64,000 bases of DNA from Paracoccaceae bacterium (GCA_024304985.1 JAMWZC010000006.1:62001-126000), one strand, 5' to 3'. Positions 1 to 9,340 are shown, counted from the stretch's first letter. Notes: generated from the sequence alone by a model not told the origin. A program made the numbers and translations.

Positions 1-2
1 AC

Positions 3-539
3 GCGATCAGCGCAGGCGCGATGCGGCCCGGTGACATCCTGCCCTCGCGCAAGGGTCTCACGGTCGAGATCAACAATACCGACGCCGAAGGACGGCTGGT
101 GCTGGCCGATGCGCTGGCGCTGGGGGCCGAGGAAAATCCCGATCTCATGGTGTCCATGGCCACGCTGACCGGCGCCGCGCGGGTGGCGGTGGGGCCAGAC
201 CTGTCGCCATATTTCACCGATGATTCCGGCGTCGTTGCCGCGCTGGAAGGGGCGGCGGCGCGGGTCGCCGATCCGGTCTGGCGCCTGCCTTTCTGGACCC
301 CTTACGAGGCGGATATCGAACCGGGCATCGCCGATCTGGACAATGCGCCCAAATCCGGCTTCGCTGGGGCGATCACGGCGGCATTGTTCCTGCGCCGCTT
401 CGCGGGCGATGCCGTGCGCTACACCCATTTCGACATCTACGGCTGGCAACCCAGCGCAGCGCCCGCCCGTCCCAAGGGCGGCGTCGGCATGGGGGCAAGG
501 GCGCTGCTGGACGCGCTGCCCGAGGTGCTGGGGCTGTGA
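3..539 (+). CDS. pepA: Leucyl aminopeptidase (M17 family), C-terminal part
   Basis: The gene enters from the left edge, so only the last 178 residues are visible, read in frame from base 3. It contains the M17 signature NTDAEGRLVLADAL near the start, which carries two of the metal ligands of this two-zinc cytosolic exopeptidase, followed by the conserved MATLTGAA segment. M17 enzymes remove N-terminal residues, preferring leucine, and help recycle peptides. The stop TGA at 537-539 overlaps the GTG start of the next gene, which suggests translational coupling. The family is certain; leucyl aminopeptidase versus a PepB-like subgroup cannot be settled without the N-terminus. Confidence 0.93.
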   Translation, partial: AISAGAMRPGDILPSRKGLTVEINNTDAEGRLVLADALALGAEENPDLMVSMATLTGAARVAVGPDLSPYFTDDSGVVAALEGAAARVADPVWRLPFWTPYEADIEPGIADLDNAPKSGFAGAITAALFLRRFAGDAVRYTHFDIYGWQPSAAPARPKGGVGMGARALLDALPEVLGL

Positions 540-1366
540 GCCCTGATCCGCGCTTGACCCCGGCCAATGGGCGCGTCGCCGCGCTGTCCCTCAAGGGGCA
601 GGTAAAGGCTGCAACCTTTGTGGATGGCTGGACGCGCCATGTCGCGCGGCCCGTGGTGGCGCTGCGCAACGCACCGGACGGACGGCGCGAACGCGAACTG
701 CTGCGCGGCGAGGCGGTGACCGTGTTCGAGGATCGGGACGGCTGGTGTTTCGTGCAGGCCGCACGGGATGGCTATGTCGGCTATCTGCCCCGCGACGCGC
801 TGCATGAGATGGACAGACCCGATCTGCGGGTCTGCGTGCGCGCCACCCATGCCTATGCGCGGGCTGATCTGAAATCACCGGATCTGATGACCCTGAGTTT
901 CGGCAGCCGTCTGCGCCATTTGGGGCAGGAGGGGCGGTTCATCCTGACCGATGCGGGCCATGTGCCGGTCATGCATCTGGCCCCGGTCGAGCGGTGCGAG
1001 GATGATCCCGTCTCGGTCGCGACCCTGCTCTTGGGCACGCCCTACCTCTGGGGCGGCAACAGTGCCTTCGGAATCGACTGTTCAGGTCTGGTCCAGACGG
1101 CCTGTCTGGCCTGCGGGATTGCCTGCCCCGGTGACAGCGATCTGCAAGCCGCTGGATTGGGTCATGCCGTCACGGATGGCAGCGCGCCACGCCGGGGCGA
1201 TCTGCTGTTCTGGAAAGGGCATGTGGCCTGGGTATCGGGCCCCGACACGATCCTGCATGCCAATGCGCATCACATGGCCGTCGCCTTCGAGGGGCTGGCC
1301 GAGGCGGTGACGCGCATCGACGCGCAGGGTGGCGGTCCGGTCACGAGCCACAGGCGTTTGGGCTGA
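536..1366 (+). CDS. NlpC/P60 family cell-wall endopeptidase with SH3-like domains
   Basis: A 276-residue protein starting at a GTG that overlaps the upstream stop. Residues about 35-150 look like two bacterial SH3-type modules, and residues about 155-276 form an NlpC/P60 catalytic domain. The catalytic Cys182 lies in GIDCSGLVQ, and His229 (KGHVAW) and His241 (HANAHH) fit the His/His part of the triad. NlpC/P60 enzymes usually cut gamma-D-glutamyl-diamino acid bonds in murein peptides. No signal peptide is seen, so it may act on imported muropeptides, consistent with coupling to an aminopeptidase. The exact substrate is inferred. Confidence 0.88.
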   Translation: MSPDPRLTPANGRVAALSLKGQVKAATFVDGWTRHVARPVVALRNAPDGRRERELLRGEAVTVFEDRDGWCFVQAARDGYVGYLPRDALHEMDRPDLRVCVRATHAYARADLKSPDLMTLSFGSRLRHLGQEGRFILTDAGHVPVMHLAPVERCEDDPVSVATLLLGTPYLWGGNSAFGIDCSGLVQTACLACGIACPGDSDLQAAGLGHAVTDGSAPRRGDLLFWKGHVAWVSGPDTILHANAHHMAVAFEGLAEAVTRIDAQGGGPVTSHRRLG

Positions 1367-1378
1367 GGACGCGGTTTT

Positions 1379-1400
1379 GAGTATTTGGGGAACAGTGAAG
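1379..1400 (+). repeat. Dispersed intergenic element, degenerate copy
   Basis: This stretch, 12 bases after the NlpC/P60 stop, begins GAGTATTTGGGG and ends GTGAAG. It matches the family consensus TATTTTTGGCAAGATGAAG found at other gene borders in the window, though its middle has diverged. It lies between the ends of two convergent genes. Function unknown. Confidence 0.5.
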
Positions 1401-1408
1401 GGGGCGGA

Positions 1409-2338
1409 TCACGCCCCCAGATCGCGTTTCAGCTTCGCCAGTGCCACCAAGGCCACGTCGCGACGGCGGGCCAGGTCTGCCGGGCTTTGTCCCTCGGTCG
1501 CCTCCTCTATCCCCGCGACAAGCGTTTCGATCAGCTCAGGAGTAAGGACAGGCGTGGTCTGATCCGCCCAACGTGCGACCTGCGTCGGTCCCAGATGATC
1601 GAGGTAATGGCGATACCCGCCCGCGCCGCCGCCCAGATGATAGGTCAGATGCGGCCCCATGAAGGCCCAGCGCATCCCCGGCCCATGGGCGATGGCGCGG
1701 TCCACATCCTCGACCGTGGCGACACCTTCGGCGACAAGGCTCACCGCCTCGCGATACAGCGCCGAGGTCAGGCGGTTCGCCAGATGGCCCACCCGTTCCT
1801 GTCGCACCACGACCGTCACGCGGTCGATCCTGTCATAAAACGCGCGGGCGGCGGCGATGCAGGCGGGATCCGTCGCGCGGCCGGCCACCAGTTCCACCAG
1901 CGGCACCAGATGCGGCGGGTTCATCGGATGCGCCACAAGAATACGGCCGGGGTGGCGGGCCCCGGTCTGGATGTCGCTGGCCATCAGAGACGAGGTCGAA
2001 GAGGCGATGATGGCATCAGGTCCCAGCGTGGTTTCGATCTGCGCCACGATCTGCTGTTTGATCGCGATGCGGTCGGGACCACATTCCTGCACCAAGTCGG
2101 CCTCTGCACAGGCCATGGCAATGTCCTGCGTGACATGCAGCATCTCAAATGGGGGGGCTGCGGCGATTTCGTCCAGTTGCGCCAGATCGTGCCACGCGGT
2201 CGTGATGAAGGCGGGCAGGCCGTCCAATGCCTGCCGGGACGGATCGCTGACCGTCACCCGCAGCCCCTTGGACAGGAACAGCGCGGCCCAGCTGGCCCCG
2301 ATCAGGCCGGCACCGATGATGGCGACATGGCGGATCAT
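1409..2338 (-). CDS. 3-hydroxyacyl-CoA dehydrogenase family protein (lambda-crystallin / L-carnitine or L-gulonate dehydrogenase type)
   Basis: A 309-residue NAD-dependent dehydrogenase. The Rossmann motif is VAIIGAGLIGASWA at residues 4-17. The signature HPMNPPHLVPLVELV near residues 140-155 and the C-terminal GPGMRWAFMGPHLTYH block are typical of the lambda-crystallin-like branch, which oxidises hydroxyacids such as L-carnitine or L-gulonate rather than acyl-CoA. It stands next to DUF2794 and paaX on the same strand. It does not resemble PaaH, so it is probably not the missing 3-hydroxyadipyl-CoA dehydrogenase of the nearby paa genes. Substrate unresolved. Confidence 0.85.
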   Translation of the reverse strand: MIRHVAIIGAGLIGASWAALFLSKGLRVTVSDPSRQALDGLPAFITTAWHDLAQLDEIAAAPPFEMLHVTQDIAMACAEADLVQECGPDRIAIKQQIVAQIETTLGPDAIIASSTSSLMASDIQTGARHPGRILVAHPMNPPHLVPLVELVAGRATDPACIAAARAFYDRIDRVTVVVRQERVGHLANRLTSALYREAVSLVAEGVATVEDVDRAIAHGPGMRWAFMGPHLTYHLGGGAGGYRHYLDHLGPTQVARWADQTTPVLTPELIETLVAGIEEATEGQSPADLARRRDVALVALAKLKRDLGA

Positions 2339-2367
2339 GCTGTCTGGCTTTCACGGCTGGGCAAGGG

Positions 2368-2712
2368 TCAGTCCACCGCACGGATCAGCTTGCGTTCCAG
2401 CACATGCAGCACGGCCCGCAACTCGTGCCCGCGCTTGAGGACCTGCCCATCCATGCCGATGACGGCGTAGAGCCCCTGCTTGTTGCGCAGCTTGGGGCGT
2501 TTCTCGATCCGGTAGATCGGATTCTCCGCGGTGCGCCGGAAGATCGAGAATACGGCCACCTCGCGCAGATGGGAAATCCCGTAATCGCGCCATTCACCCA
2601 GCGCCACCATGCGACCATAGAGGGTCAGGATCTGACCAAGTTCGCTGCGGTCGAAGGCCACCTGTTCAGGGGCCTGCGTGGCGGCGAGGGGGATGGGCGG
2701 TGGCAAGGACAT
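2368..2712 (-). CDS. DUF2794 domain-containing protein
   Basis: A 114-residue protein that matches the alphaproteobacterial DUF2794 family. The core motifs are FDRSELGQILTLYGRMVALG (about 20-39), EWRDYGISHL, AVFSIFRR, YRIEKRPKL and LKRGHEL. It has no signal peptide or membrane segment. The family is widely conserved in Rhodobacterales but its function is unknown. It lies 29 bases upstream of the dehydrogenase on the same strand. No good ribosome binding site precedes the ATG at 2712, so the start is chosen mainly from the match to the family N-terminus. Confidence 0.85.
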   Translation of the reverse strand: MSLPPPIPLAATQAPEQVAFDRSELGQILTLYGRMVALGEWRDYGISHLREVAVFSIFRRTAENPIYRIEKRPKLRNKQGLYAVIGMDGQVLKRGHELRAVLHVLERKLIRAVD

Positions 2713-2750
2713 GCGCCCAGAGTTGCGCCGATATCCGCTGAAATCAAGCC

Positions 2751-3560
2751 CTATGCGGGCAAAGCCATGTGGAAGCGCCGGGCAAGGCTGCTGTCGGGCG
2801 GCGGCATGGCGGCGATTTCACCCTCGGCGCTGTCCAGCCAGTTTTCCGTGCCCGGTGTGAGATGCCGATAGACCGCCGCCACGCGGGCGCGCGGGTCCTC
2901 TTGGGCCAGATCACCGCTCAGCACCTCGGGAGGCAGGTCGGGATACCGCAGGACGATACGCCGCCAGCGATGCACCAGCAGGATGCGGGCGGCGGCATGG
3001 GTGAGCGGATCGCCTTGCAGGGTTGCAAGATGATCGAGGTCATCCAGCAGGCGGCGCAAGGCGGTGGCATGTTCGGCGCTGATCAGGCTGTCGCGCATGG
3101 CAGGCGTCAGATCGGTCAGGCGCCCGACAAGGCGGAAAGCGGGTTTGGCGGGCTGCGGCGTATCCGCCGGCGCAAGCCAGAGCCCGCCAAGCGCAAGGGC
3201 CGTTTGTGGCGTGCCGTCCGAAGACAGGGACCATGCGGTGACCGGCGACAGGCGGGGGGCGGCGTAAATGCGGCTGGTGGCTTCGGTGAACCGCGCCAGA
3301 CCCGAGGGGCTCAGGCGGTAATGGCTGAGGCGTCCTGTGCGTTCGCTATCCACCCAGCCATCCCGTCCCAGACGCGAAAGGGCCGTGCGCAGTGCCCCCG
3401 GCTCTACACCGATGCGGCCCAGAAGCCGCCCGAGCCGCGCGGTCGAGATGGCCCCGCCGCGATGCTGCACGCAATCACCGAAAACGGTGATCACCAGCGA
3501 CCAGACGCGCAGGCGGGATTCGGCGTGCAGCGCCGTGATGACAGGGTCAAGCGGGTCCAT
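2751..3560 (-). CDS. paaX: PaaX family transcriptional regulator
   Basis: A 269-residue protein with an N-terminal winged helix (about 10-80, SRLRVWSLVITVFGDCV through GALRTALSRLGRDGWV) and the PaaX C-terminal domain (ARILLVHRWRRIVLRYPDLP at about 195-214). PaaX proteins repress phenylacetate genes and are released by phenylacetyl-CoA. It is on the same strand as paaZ and 87 bases downstream of it. A TetR-type PaaR regulator also sits in this cluster, so the locus appears to carry two different regulators. PaaX membership is clear; which promoters it controls is inferred. Confidence 0.88.
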   Translation of the reverse strand: MDPLDPVITALHAESRLRVWSLVITVFGDCVQHRGGAISTARLGRLLGRIGVEPGALRTALSRLGRDGWVDSERTGRLSHYRLSPSGLARFTEATSRIYAAPRLSPVTAWSLSSDGTPQTALALGGLWLAPADTPQPAKPAFRLVGRLTDLTPAMRDSLISAEHATALRRLLDDLDHLATLQGDPLTHAAARILLVHRWRRIVLRYPDLPPEVLSGDLAQEDPRARVAAVYRHLTPGTENWLDSAEGEIAAMPPPDSSLARRFHMALPA

Positions 3561-3624
3561 ATCCGCCTGTTACACGCATTGCGCGCGCGATTGAACCGTT
3601 TGTCTGCGATGGCGCGGGCGGATG

Positions 3625-3645
3625 GATATTTGGAGCAAGAAGAAG
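3625..3645 (+). repeat. Dispersed intergenic element, GAAGAAG subtype
   Basis: The stretch reads GATATTTGGAGCAAGAAGA followed by AG. It sits just past the paaZ stop, between paaZ and paaX, on the strand opposite to both genes. It matches the second subtype of the dispersed element (also at 12728, 38372 and 62880). Confidence 0.65.
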
Positions 3646-3647
3646 CA

Positions 3648-5678
3648 TCAGCCGCGCGTATAGGCCACCATGGTCAGAAGCTCGTATTGCGCCACCTGAT
3701 CGCCATCCTGATTGGTCAGGGTCGCGTTCCACGCCACCTCGCCATAGCTGTCGGTGCGCCGCGTCTTGCGCTTGCAGGTCAGCGCCACGCGGATGCTGTC
3801 GCCGGGGCTGACAGGCTTCTGGAAGCTGAGGGCGTTGAGGCCGGTATTGGCCAGAACCGGGCCGGGATCGGGTTGCACGAACAGGCCCGCCGCAAAGCTG
3901 AGCAGCAGATAGCCATGGGCGACGCGACCGGGGAAGAACGGGTTCGCGCGGGCGGCGTCCTCATCCATATGGGCATAGAAGGTGTCGCCGGTGAAATGGG
4001 CGAAATGCTCGATATCCTCCAGCGTGACGGTGCGGGGATCGGTGTGGATCGTCTCGCCGATCTGGATCTCGGTGAAGGTCCGCTGGAACGGATGGGTGGC
4101 ATTCGTCGTTTGTGCGCTGCCATTCACCCATGTGCCGGTGATGGCACTCAGCATGTCGGGGCTGCCCTGAATGGCCGTGCGCTGCATGTAATGCAGCACG
4201 CCGCGCACGCCGCCCAATTCCTCGCCCCCTCCCGCGCGGCCCGGCCCGCCATGGATCATATGGGGCAGGGGGGAACCATGTCCCGTCGCCTCGGCCGCCG
4301 ATGTGGCGTTGTTGATATAGATGCGCCCATGCCAGGCGGCGCTGTCCAGCACGATCTGACGCGCGACGCTTGGATCAGCGGTGAAGAGCGACGAGACAAG
4401 CGAGCCGCCGCCGCGATTGGCGAGCGAAGCCGCATGGGCCGTGTCGCGGTAGGGCATGAGGGTCGACAACGGCCCGAATGCCTCCACCTCATGCACCGCA
4501 CGCGCCGCATCGGGATCAGCGCAGGACAGCAGCATCGGCGGCAAAAACGCTTGATCGGGGTCCGCATCCACCAGCGTTATCTTGTCGGGATCGCCATGGA
4601 TCAGCCGCGCCTCAGCCTGCAACTGCGCCAGTCGCGTCAGAACATCGGCCTTCTGCGCATGAGAGGCGAGCGCCCCCATCCGCACGCCCTCAGCCGCCGG
4701 ATTGCCCACCGTGATCGAAGCCAGTTTCTCGGACAGCGCCTCGCCCACCGCCTCCATCATCGCCGCGGGCACGATCAAACGCCGCGTGGCGGTGCATTTC
4801 TGCCCGGCTTTCGTGGTGATCTCGGTCACGGCTTCCTTGATGAACAGGGCAAATTCCGCACTCTCCACCCCCGCATCCGGCCCAAGGATCGACGCGTTCA
4901 GACTGTCCTGCTCCGCCATGAACCGCGTCGAATGGCGCATCAACGCCGGATTGCTCCGCAGCATCAGCGCGGTATCCGCCGATCCGGTAAAGGCCACCAC
5001 ATCCTGAGCGCCCAGACGGTCCAGCATGTCCCCCGTCCGCCCGATCACCAGTTGCAGCGCACCCTCAGGCAGGATGCCGCTGTCAACGATCAGCCGCACG
5101 CAAGCCTCGGTCAGATAGCAGGTCTGCGTCGCAGGCTTGACGATCGACGGCACCCCCGCCAACAGGGCCGGGGCCAGCTTCTCAAGCATCCCCCAGACCG
5201 GGAAGTTGAAGGCGTTGATCTGCACCGCCACACCTTGCAAGGGCACCGCGATATGCTGCCCAAGGAAGGTGCCCTTGCGGCTGAGCATTTCCACATCGCC
5301 GTCGATATAGACATGACCATCGGGCATCTCGCGCCGCCCCTTGGCGGCGAACAGGCCCATTGTGCCGATCCCGCCGTCGATATCCACCCAGCCATCCCGC
5401 CGCGTCGCCCCGGTCATGGGGTTCAACGCATAAAGCTGCTCCTTTCGCTCATCCAGATACCCGGCCAGCGCCTTGATCATGCGGGCACGGTCGTGAAATC
5501 CCATCGCGCGCAGGGCAGGGCCACCCACAAGCCGCGCATGATCCAGCATCGCCTGCATGTCGAGCGCGGCCCCACCCGCCCGCGCGATCGCGTGGCCCGT
5601 GACGGGGCCGATGATATCCGCCGCCGCAGCGCCCGGCGCGATCCATTGGCCGCAGGCATAGCTATGGGGTCTGAGCAT
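3648..5678 (-). CDS. paaZ: Bifunctional oxepin-CoA hydrolase / 3-oxo-5,6-dehydrosuberyl-CoA semialdehyde dehydrogenase
   Basis: A 676-residue fusion that opens the phenylacetate-derived oxepin-CoA ring and oxidises the resulting aldehyde. The N-terminal aldehyde dehydrogenase domain (about 1-510) has Glu256 in FMAEQDSLN and Cys295 in [11 protein letters not shown], the same numbers as the E. coli PaaZ catalytic residues. The C-terminal MaoC hot-dog domain (about 535-676) has [12 protein letters not shown] with Asp565 and His570. The start at 5678 is preferred over an upstream ATG at 5720 because it follows a strong AGGGAGG and gives this numbering. It is divergent from paaI across a shared regulatory region. 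Confidence 0.96.
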   Translation of the reverse strand: MLRPHSYACGQWIAPGAAAADIIGPVTGHAIARAGGAALDMQAMLDHARLVGGPALRAMGFHDRARMIKALAGYLDERKEQLYALNPMTGATRRDGWVDIDGGIGTMGLFAAKGRREMPDGHVYIDGDVEMLSRKGTFLGQHIAVPLQGVAVQINAFNFPVWGMLEKLAPALLAGVPSIVKPATQTCYLTEACVRLIVDSGILPEGALQLVIGRTGDMLDRLGAQDVVAFTGSADTALMLRSNPALMRHSTRFMAEQDSLNASILGPDAGVESAEFALFIKEAVTEITTKAGQKCTATRRLIVPAAMMEAVGEALSEKLASITVGNPAAEGVRMGALASHAQKADVLTRLAQLQAEARLIHGDPDKITLVDADPDQAFLPPMLLSCADPDAARAVHEVEAFGPLSTLMPYRDTAHAASLANRGGGSLVSSLFTADPSVARQIVLDSAAWHGRIYINNATSAAEATGHGSPLPHMIHGGPGRAGGGEELGGVRGVLHYMQRTAIQGSPDMLSAITGTWVNGSAQTTNATHPFQRTFTEIQIGETIHTDPRTVTLEDIEHFAHFTGDTFYAHMDEDAARANPFFPGRVAHGYLLLSFAAGLFVQPDPGPVLANTGLNALSFQKPVSPGDSIRVALTCKRKTRRTDSYGEVAWNATLTNQDGDQVAQYELLTMVAYTRG

Positions 5679-5749
5679 CGGAAATCCTCCCTTGAGATCG
5701 CGCATCATGCCGCGCAGCATGGCGCAGGTTGCAAGTCAAAGCAATACTC

Positions 5750-5765
5750 TTGACCGCGTGGTCGG
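5750..5765. promoter_or_regulatory. Candidate TetR-type (PaaR) operator
   Basis: The sequence TTGACCGCGTGGTCGG contains a perfect GACC-N4-GGTC palindrome (5752-5763) with partly symmetric flanks. It resembles the ACCG/CGGT palindromes bound by many TetR repressors. It lies in the 128-base gap between divergent paaZ and paaI, and a TetR gene ends the paaIJK operon. The first six bases could also serve as a -35 box for paaI. The assignment to PaaR is inference. Confidence 0.55.
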
Positions 5766-5806
5766 TTTTGTGCAGGCTGCGGGAAATGTCAGGGGGAGGA
5801 GAGACC

Positions 5807-6253
5807 ATGACGCCTCAGGAACGCGCCGAACGCTCGGCGGCTGCGATGTGGTCCACCGATGTGGCCTCGCAATCCCTTGACCTGAAACTCACCCGGATCG
5901 CCCCCGGTCAGGCCACGATGACCATGACCGTGCGGCCTGAACACTTGAACGGGCATGGCATCTGCCACGGCGGCTATATTTTCACGCTGGCCGATACCGC
6001 CTTTGCCTATGCCTGCAACAGCCACAACAAGCTGGTCGTCGCGCAGGAGAATACGATCACCTTCCTCAGCCCCGGCAAACCCGGCGAGGTGCTGACCGCG
6101 ACAGCCACCGAGGTGCATCTGGCCGGACGTTCCGGCGTTTACGATGCGCTGGTGACGGGCGAGGATGGGCGCAAGGTCGCCCTGTTCCGTGGCCTGTCGC
6201 GGCAGGTGTCCGGCGAACATTTCAAGGAAGAGACAACGGAGGACAAGGCATGA
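5807..6253 (+). CDS. paaI: Hydroxyphenylacetyl-CoA thioesterase PaaI
   Basis: A 148-residue hot-dog thioesterase. The motif NGHGICHGGYIFTLADTAFA at 48-67 places the catalytic Asp at 63, equivalent to Asp61 of E. coli PaaI. PaaI hydrolyses dead-end ring-hydroxylated phenylacetyl-CoA esters and frees trapped CoA. The start at 5807 follows AGGGGGAGGAG; an upstream in-frame ATG at 5729 lies inside the regulatory region and lacks such a site. Its stop overlaps the paaJ start as ATGA, so it is the first gene of a coupled paaI-paaJ-paaK-paaR unit. Confidence 0.95.
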   Translation: MTPQERAERSAAAMWSTDVASQSLDLKLTRIAPGQATMTMTVRPEHLNGHGICHGGYIFTLADTAFAYACNSHNKLVVAQENTITFLSPGKPGEVLTATATEVHLAGRSGVYDALVTGEDGRKVALFRGLSRQVSGEHFKEETTEDKA

Positions 6254-7443
6254 GAGAGGCATTCCTGTGCGAGGGGCTGCGCACCCCGATCGGCCGCTAT
6301 GGCGGGGCGCTGTCCTCGGTCCGGCCCGATGATCTGCTGGCCGGCGTGATCCGCGCCGTCACGGCGCAGTTTCCCGGCATGACGGTGGATGAATGCATCA
6401 TGGGCTGCGCCAATCAGGCGGGCGAGGATAACCGCAACGTCGCCCGCATGGCCGTGCTGCTGGCGGGCCTTGGCGAAGGCGTGCCGGGCGTCACCGTGAA
6501 CCGCCTCTGCGGCTCGGGCCTCGATGCCGTGGGCCAAGCCGCGCGCGCCATCAAGACGGGCGAGGCCGAGGTCGTTCTGGCAGGCGGCGTCGAATCGATG
6601 TCGCGCGCACCCTTGGTGATGCCCAAGGCCGACAGCGCCTTTTCCCGCCGGGCCGAGATCTATGACACCACCATCGGCTGGCGATTCGTGAACCAGGCGA
6701 TGCACAAGGCCTACGGCACCGATTCCATGCCTGAAACCGCCGAGAACGTGGCGGCGGATTTCAACATCTCCCGCGCCGATCAGGATGCCTTCGCCCTGCG
6801 CTCGCAGATGCGCGCCATTGCGGCCATCGAAAGCGGGCGGCTCGCGCGTGAGATTGCTCCTGTGACGATCCCGCAGCGCAAGGGCGATCCCGTGGTGGTC
6901 TCGCAGGACGAACACCCCCGCGCCACAACGATCGACAAGCTGGCCGCGCTGCCCACGCCCTTCCGCGATGGTGGCTCGGTCACGGCGGGCAACGCCTCGG
7001 GCGTGAACGACGGGGCTGCGGCGCTGATCATTGCCTCCGCCGATGCGGTGGCGAAATACGGGCTGACGCCTAAGGCGCGGATCGTGTCGATGGCCACGGT
7101 CGGCGTGCCCCCCCGCATCATGGGCATCGGACCTGCACCCGCGTCGCAGGCTTTGCTGGACCGGCACGGGCTCAAGATCAGCGATATCGACTTTGTCGAG
7201 CTGAACGAGGCCTTTGCCGCCCAAGGTCTGGCCACGATGCGCCAACTGGGCCTGCCCGATGACGCGGATCACGTGAACCCCCACGGCGGGGCCATCGCGC
7301 TGGGCCATCCTTTGGGCATGTCCGGTGCGCGGCTGGCGCTGACGGCGGCGATCAACCTGTCGGATGCAGGGGCCAAACGCGCGATCTGCACCATGTGCAT
7401 CGGCGTGGGCCAGGGCATCGCCCTGATGTTGGAGGCTGTGTGA
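6250..7443 (+). CDS. paaJ: 3-oxoadipyl-CoA / 3-oxo-5,6-dehydrosuberyl-CoA thiolase
   Basis: A 397-residue thiolase with the nucleophile Cys87 in NRLCGSGLDA, His353 in ALGHPLGMSG and Cys383 in the C-terminal CTMCIGVGQG motif. PaaJ acts twice in phenylacetate degradation and yields acetyl-CoA and succinyl-CoA. Its place between paaI and paaK supports PaaJ over PcaF of the beta-ketoadipate pathway, although the two are very similar. It overlaps both neighbours (ATGA with paaI, TGATG with paaK). The paaABCDE, paaG and paaH genes needed for the full pathway are not in this window. Confidence 0.93.
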   Translation: MREAFLCEGLRTPIGRYGGALSSVRPDDLLAGVIRAVTAQFPGMTVDECIMGCANQAGEDNRNVARMAVLLAGLGEGVPGVTVNRLCGSGLDAVGQAARAIKTGEAEVVLAGGVESMSRAPLVMPKADSAFSRRAEIYDTTIGWRFVNQAMHKAYGTDSMPETAENVAADFNISRADQDAFALRSQMRAIAAIESGRLAREIAPVTIPQRKGDPVVVSQDEHPRATTIDKLAALPTPFRDGGSVTAGNASGVNDGAAALIIASADAVAKYGLTPKARIVSMATVGVPPRIMGIGPAPASQALLDRHGLKISDIDFVELNEAFAAQGLATMRQLGLPDDADHVNPHGGAIALGHPLGMSGARLALTAAINLSDAGAKRAICTMCIGVGQGIALMLEAV

Positions 7444-8753
7444 TGGAAGACCTCTCCCCGAAACCCGGCGATCTGGAACCGATCGAGACCGCCAGCCGGG
7501 ACGAACTGTCGGCGCTGCAACTGGAGCGGATGAAATGGTCGCTGCGCCACGCCTATGACAACGTGCCCCATTACCGCGCCAGTTTCGACGCGGCGGGGGT
7601 GCACCCGGACGATCTGACATCCCTTTCCGATCTGGCGAAATTCCCGTTCACAACGAAAGCCGATCTGCGGTCCAATTACCCCTTCGGCATGTTCGCCGTG
7701 CCGCGTGAACAGGTCGCGCGGGTCCATGCCTCATCCGGCACGACCGGTCAGCCCACGGTGGTCGGCTATACCCGCGCCGATCTGGATGTCTGGGGCACGG
7801 TCGTGGCGCGCAGCTTGCGCGCGGCGGGGCTGCGTCCGGGGCATATCCTGCACAATGCTTACGGCTATGGGCTTTTCACCGGCGGCTTGGGGATCCATCT
7901 GGGGGCGGACAAGCTGGGCCTGACCACGGTGCCGGTATCCGGTGGCATGACACCCCGGCAGGTCCGCCTGATCGAGGATTTCCGCGCCGACGGGATCACG
8001 GTGACGCCCTCCTACGCGCTGTCGATCCTGGACGAATACGCCAAACAGGGTCTCGACCCGCGCAAATCGCCGCTCAAGGTGGGGATCTTCGGGGCCGAGC
8101 CATGGACCAATGCCATGCGCCGCGAGATCGAGGATGCCTTTGATATGCATGCCGTCGATATCTACGGCCTGTCCGAGGTGATGGGGCCGGGGGTCGCCAA
8201 TGAATGCGTGGAAACCAAGGACGGTCTGCATATCTGGGAAGATCACTTCTACCCCGAGGTGATCAACCCCGACACGGGCGAGGTGCTGCCGGATGGCGAG
8301 CTGGGCGAGCTGGTCTTCACCTCTCTCACCAAGGAGGCGTTCCCGATTGTCCGTTATCGCACCCGCGATCTGACCCGGCTGATGCCGGGCACGGCGCGCA
8401 GCATGCGGCGGATGGAAAAGATCACCGGGCGCAGCGACGACATGATCATCCTGCGCGGCGTCAACGTCTTCCCGACCCAGATCGAGGAAGTGCTGATGCA
8501 GGTCCGCGACCTTGCCCCGCATTTCCAGATCGAACTGCACCGCAAGGGGCGGATGGATGCGATGCGCGTGCTCTGCGAAGCCTGCGAGGGGGTCGGCCCC
8601 TCTGGACGTGAGGCGGCGGCACGGGACATGTCCCATCGGATCAAGCAGATGGTCGGCCTGTCCGTCGAAATCCATGTCTTCGATCCGGGCGGCGTGGCCC
8701 GCAGCGAAGGCAAGGCCGTGCGCATCATCGACAACCGCCCCAAGGGCGACTGA
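7443..8753 (+). CDS. paaK: Phenylacetate-CoA ligase
   Basis: A 436-residue adenylate-forming ligase that activates phenylacetate to phenylacetyl-CoA, the first step of the pathway, with ATP and CoA. The ATP-binding loop SSGTTGQPT is at 97-105, followed by GAEPW and YGLSEVMGPGVANEC, and a C-terminal lid domain begins near 330. Length and motifs match PaaK. The start ATG at 7443 overlaps the paaJ stop; an upstream frame extension lies inside paaJ and is rejected. Confidence 0.96.
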   Translation: MEDLSPKPGDLEPIETASRDELSALQLERMKWSLRHAYDNVPHYRASFDAAGVHPDDLTSLSDLAKFPFTTKADLRSNYPFGMFAVPREQVARVHASSGTTGQPTVVGYTRADLDVWGTVVARSLRAAGLRPGHILHNAYGYGLFTGGLGIHLGADKLGLTTVPVSGGMTPRQVRLIEDFRADGITVTPSYALSILDEYAKQGLDPRKSPLKVGIFGAEPWTNAMRREIEDAFDMHAVDIYGLSEVMGPGVANECVETKDGLHIWEDHFYPEVINPDTGEVLPDGELGELVFTSLTKEAFPIVRYRTRDLTRLMPGTARSMRRMEKITGRSDDMIILRGVNVFPTQIEEVLMQVRDLAPHFQIELHRKGRMDAMRVLCEACEGVGPSGREAAARDMSHRIKQMVGLSVEIHVFDPGGVARSEGKAVRIIDNRPKGD

Positions 8754-8770
8754 CTTGGCGGGCGACTGAC

Positions 8771-9340
8771 ATGGCGCGCGGACTGGCACGCGATCACGAT
8801 GAAAAACGCGCCGCCCTGCGCAAAGGGGCGGCGGACTACTTTGCGCAGCATGGCTATGACCGGGCCTCGATGACCGGGGCCGCCAAACATTGCGGCGTGT
8901 CCAAGGCATTGATCTATCACTATTATACCAGCAAGGAAGACCTGCTGTTCGATATTCTGGACGACCACCTGGGCGCGCTGGTCGATGTGGTTGAATCCGC
9001 CAGCGGCGAGGGGTTGCGCGGTGTGATCCGGGCCATTCTGTCCGCCTATGAAGATGCGGATGCCGAGCATAAACTGCAACTCGACGCGCTGGCGACACTG
9101 CCGCCCGAACGCCAGGCGCCCCTGATCGCCGCGCAGCGACGGCTGGTGACGGTGATGGCCGAGGCGGTGGACGCCGCACGCCCCGGTCTGGACGCCGATC
9201 ACCTGCGCGCGCTGACCATGTCGGTCTTCGGTATCCTCAACTGGTTCTACATGTGGCACCGCCCCGGCAAGGGCCTCAGCCGTGCCGCCTATGCCGATCT
9301 GGCAGCCGAATTCGTGCTGGGCGGCCTGCGCGCCGTCTGA
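8771..9340 (+). CDS. paaR: TetR/AcrR family regulator, probable PaaR
   Basis: A 189-residue regulator with an N-terminal helix-turn-helix (about 32-60, ASMTGAAKHCGVSKALIYHYYTSK with the usual TetR YYTSKEDLL ending) and an all-helical ligand domain. Last gene of the paaIJK run, 17 bases after paaK. TetR regulators named PaaR control phenylacetate genes and respond to phenylacetyl-CoA. The palindrome at 5752-5763 is the best candidate target in view. The role follows from context; the TetR family assignment is certain. Confidence 0.88.
   Translation: MARGLARDHDEKRAALRKGAADYFAQHGYDRASMTGAAKHCGVSKALIYHYYTSKEDLLFDILDDHLGALVDVVESASGEGLRGVIRAILSAYEDADAEHKLQLDALATLPPERQAPLIAAQRRLVTVMAEAVDAARPGLDADHLRALTMSVFGILNWFYMWHRPGKGLSRAAYADLAAEFVLGGLRAV

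Noticed and set aside
1409-2338. PaaH assignment for the dehydrogenase near the paa genes
   Set aside because: The C-terminal motifs are of the lambda-crystallin/carnitine dehydrogenase branch, and the gene is separated from paaX by DUF2794.
2769-5753. Plus-strand open frame of 994 codons opposite paaX and paaZ
   Set aside because: Arg/Gly/His-rich translation without recognisable domains, opposite two confident genes.
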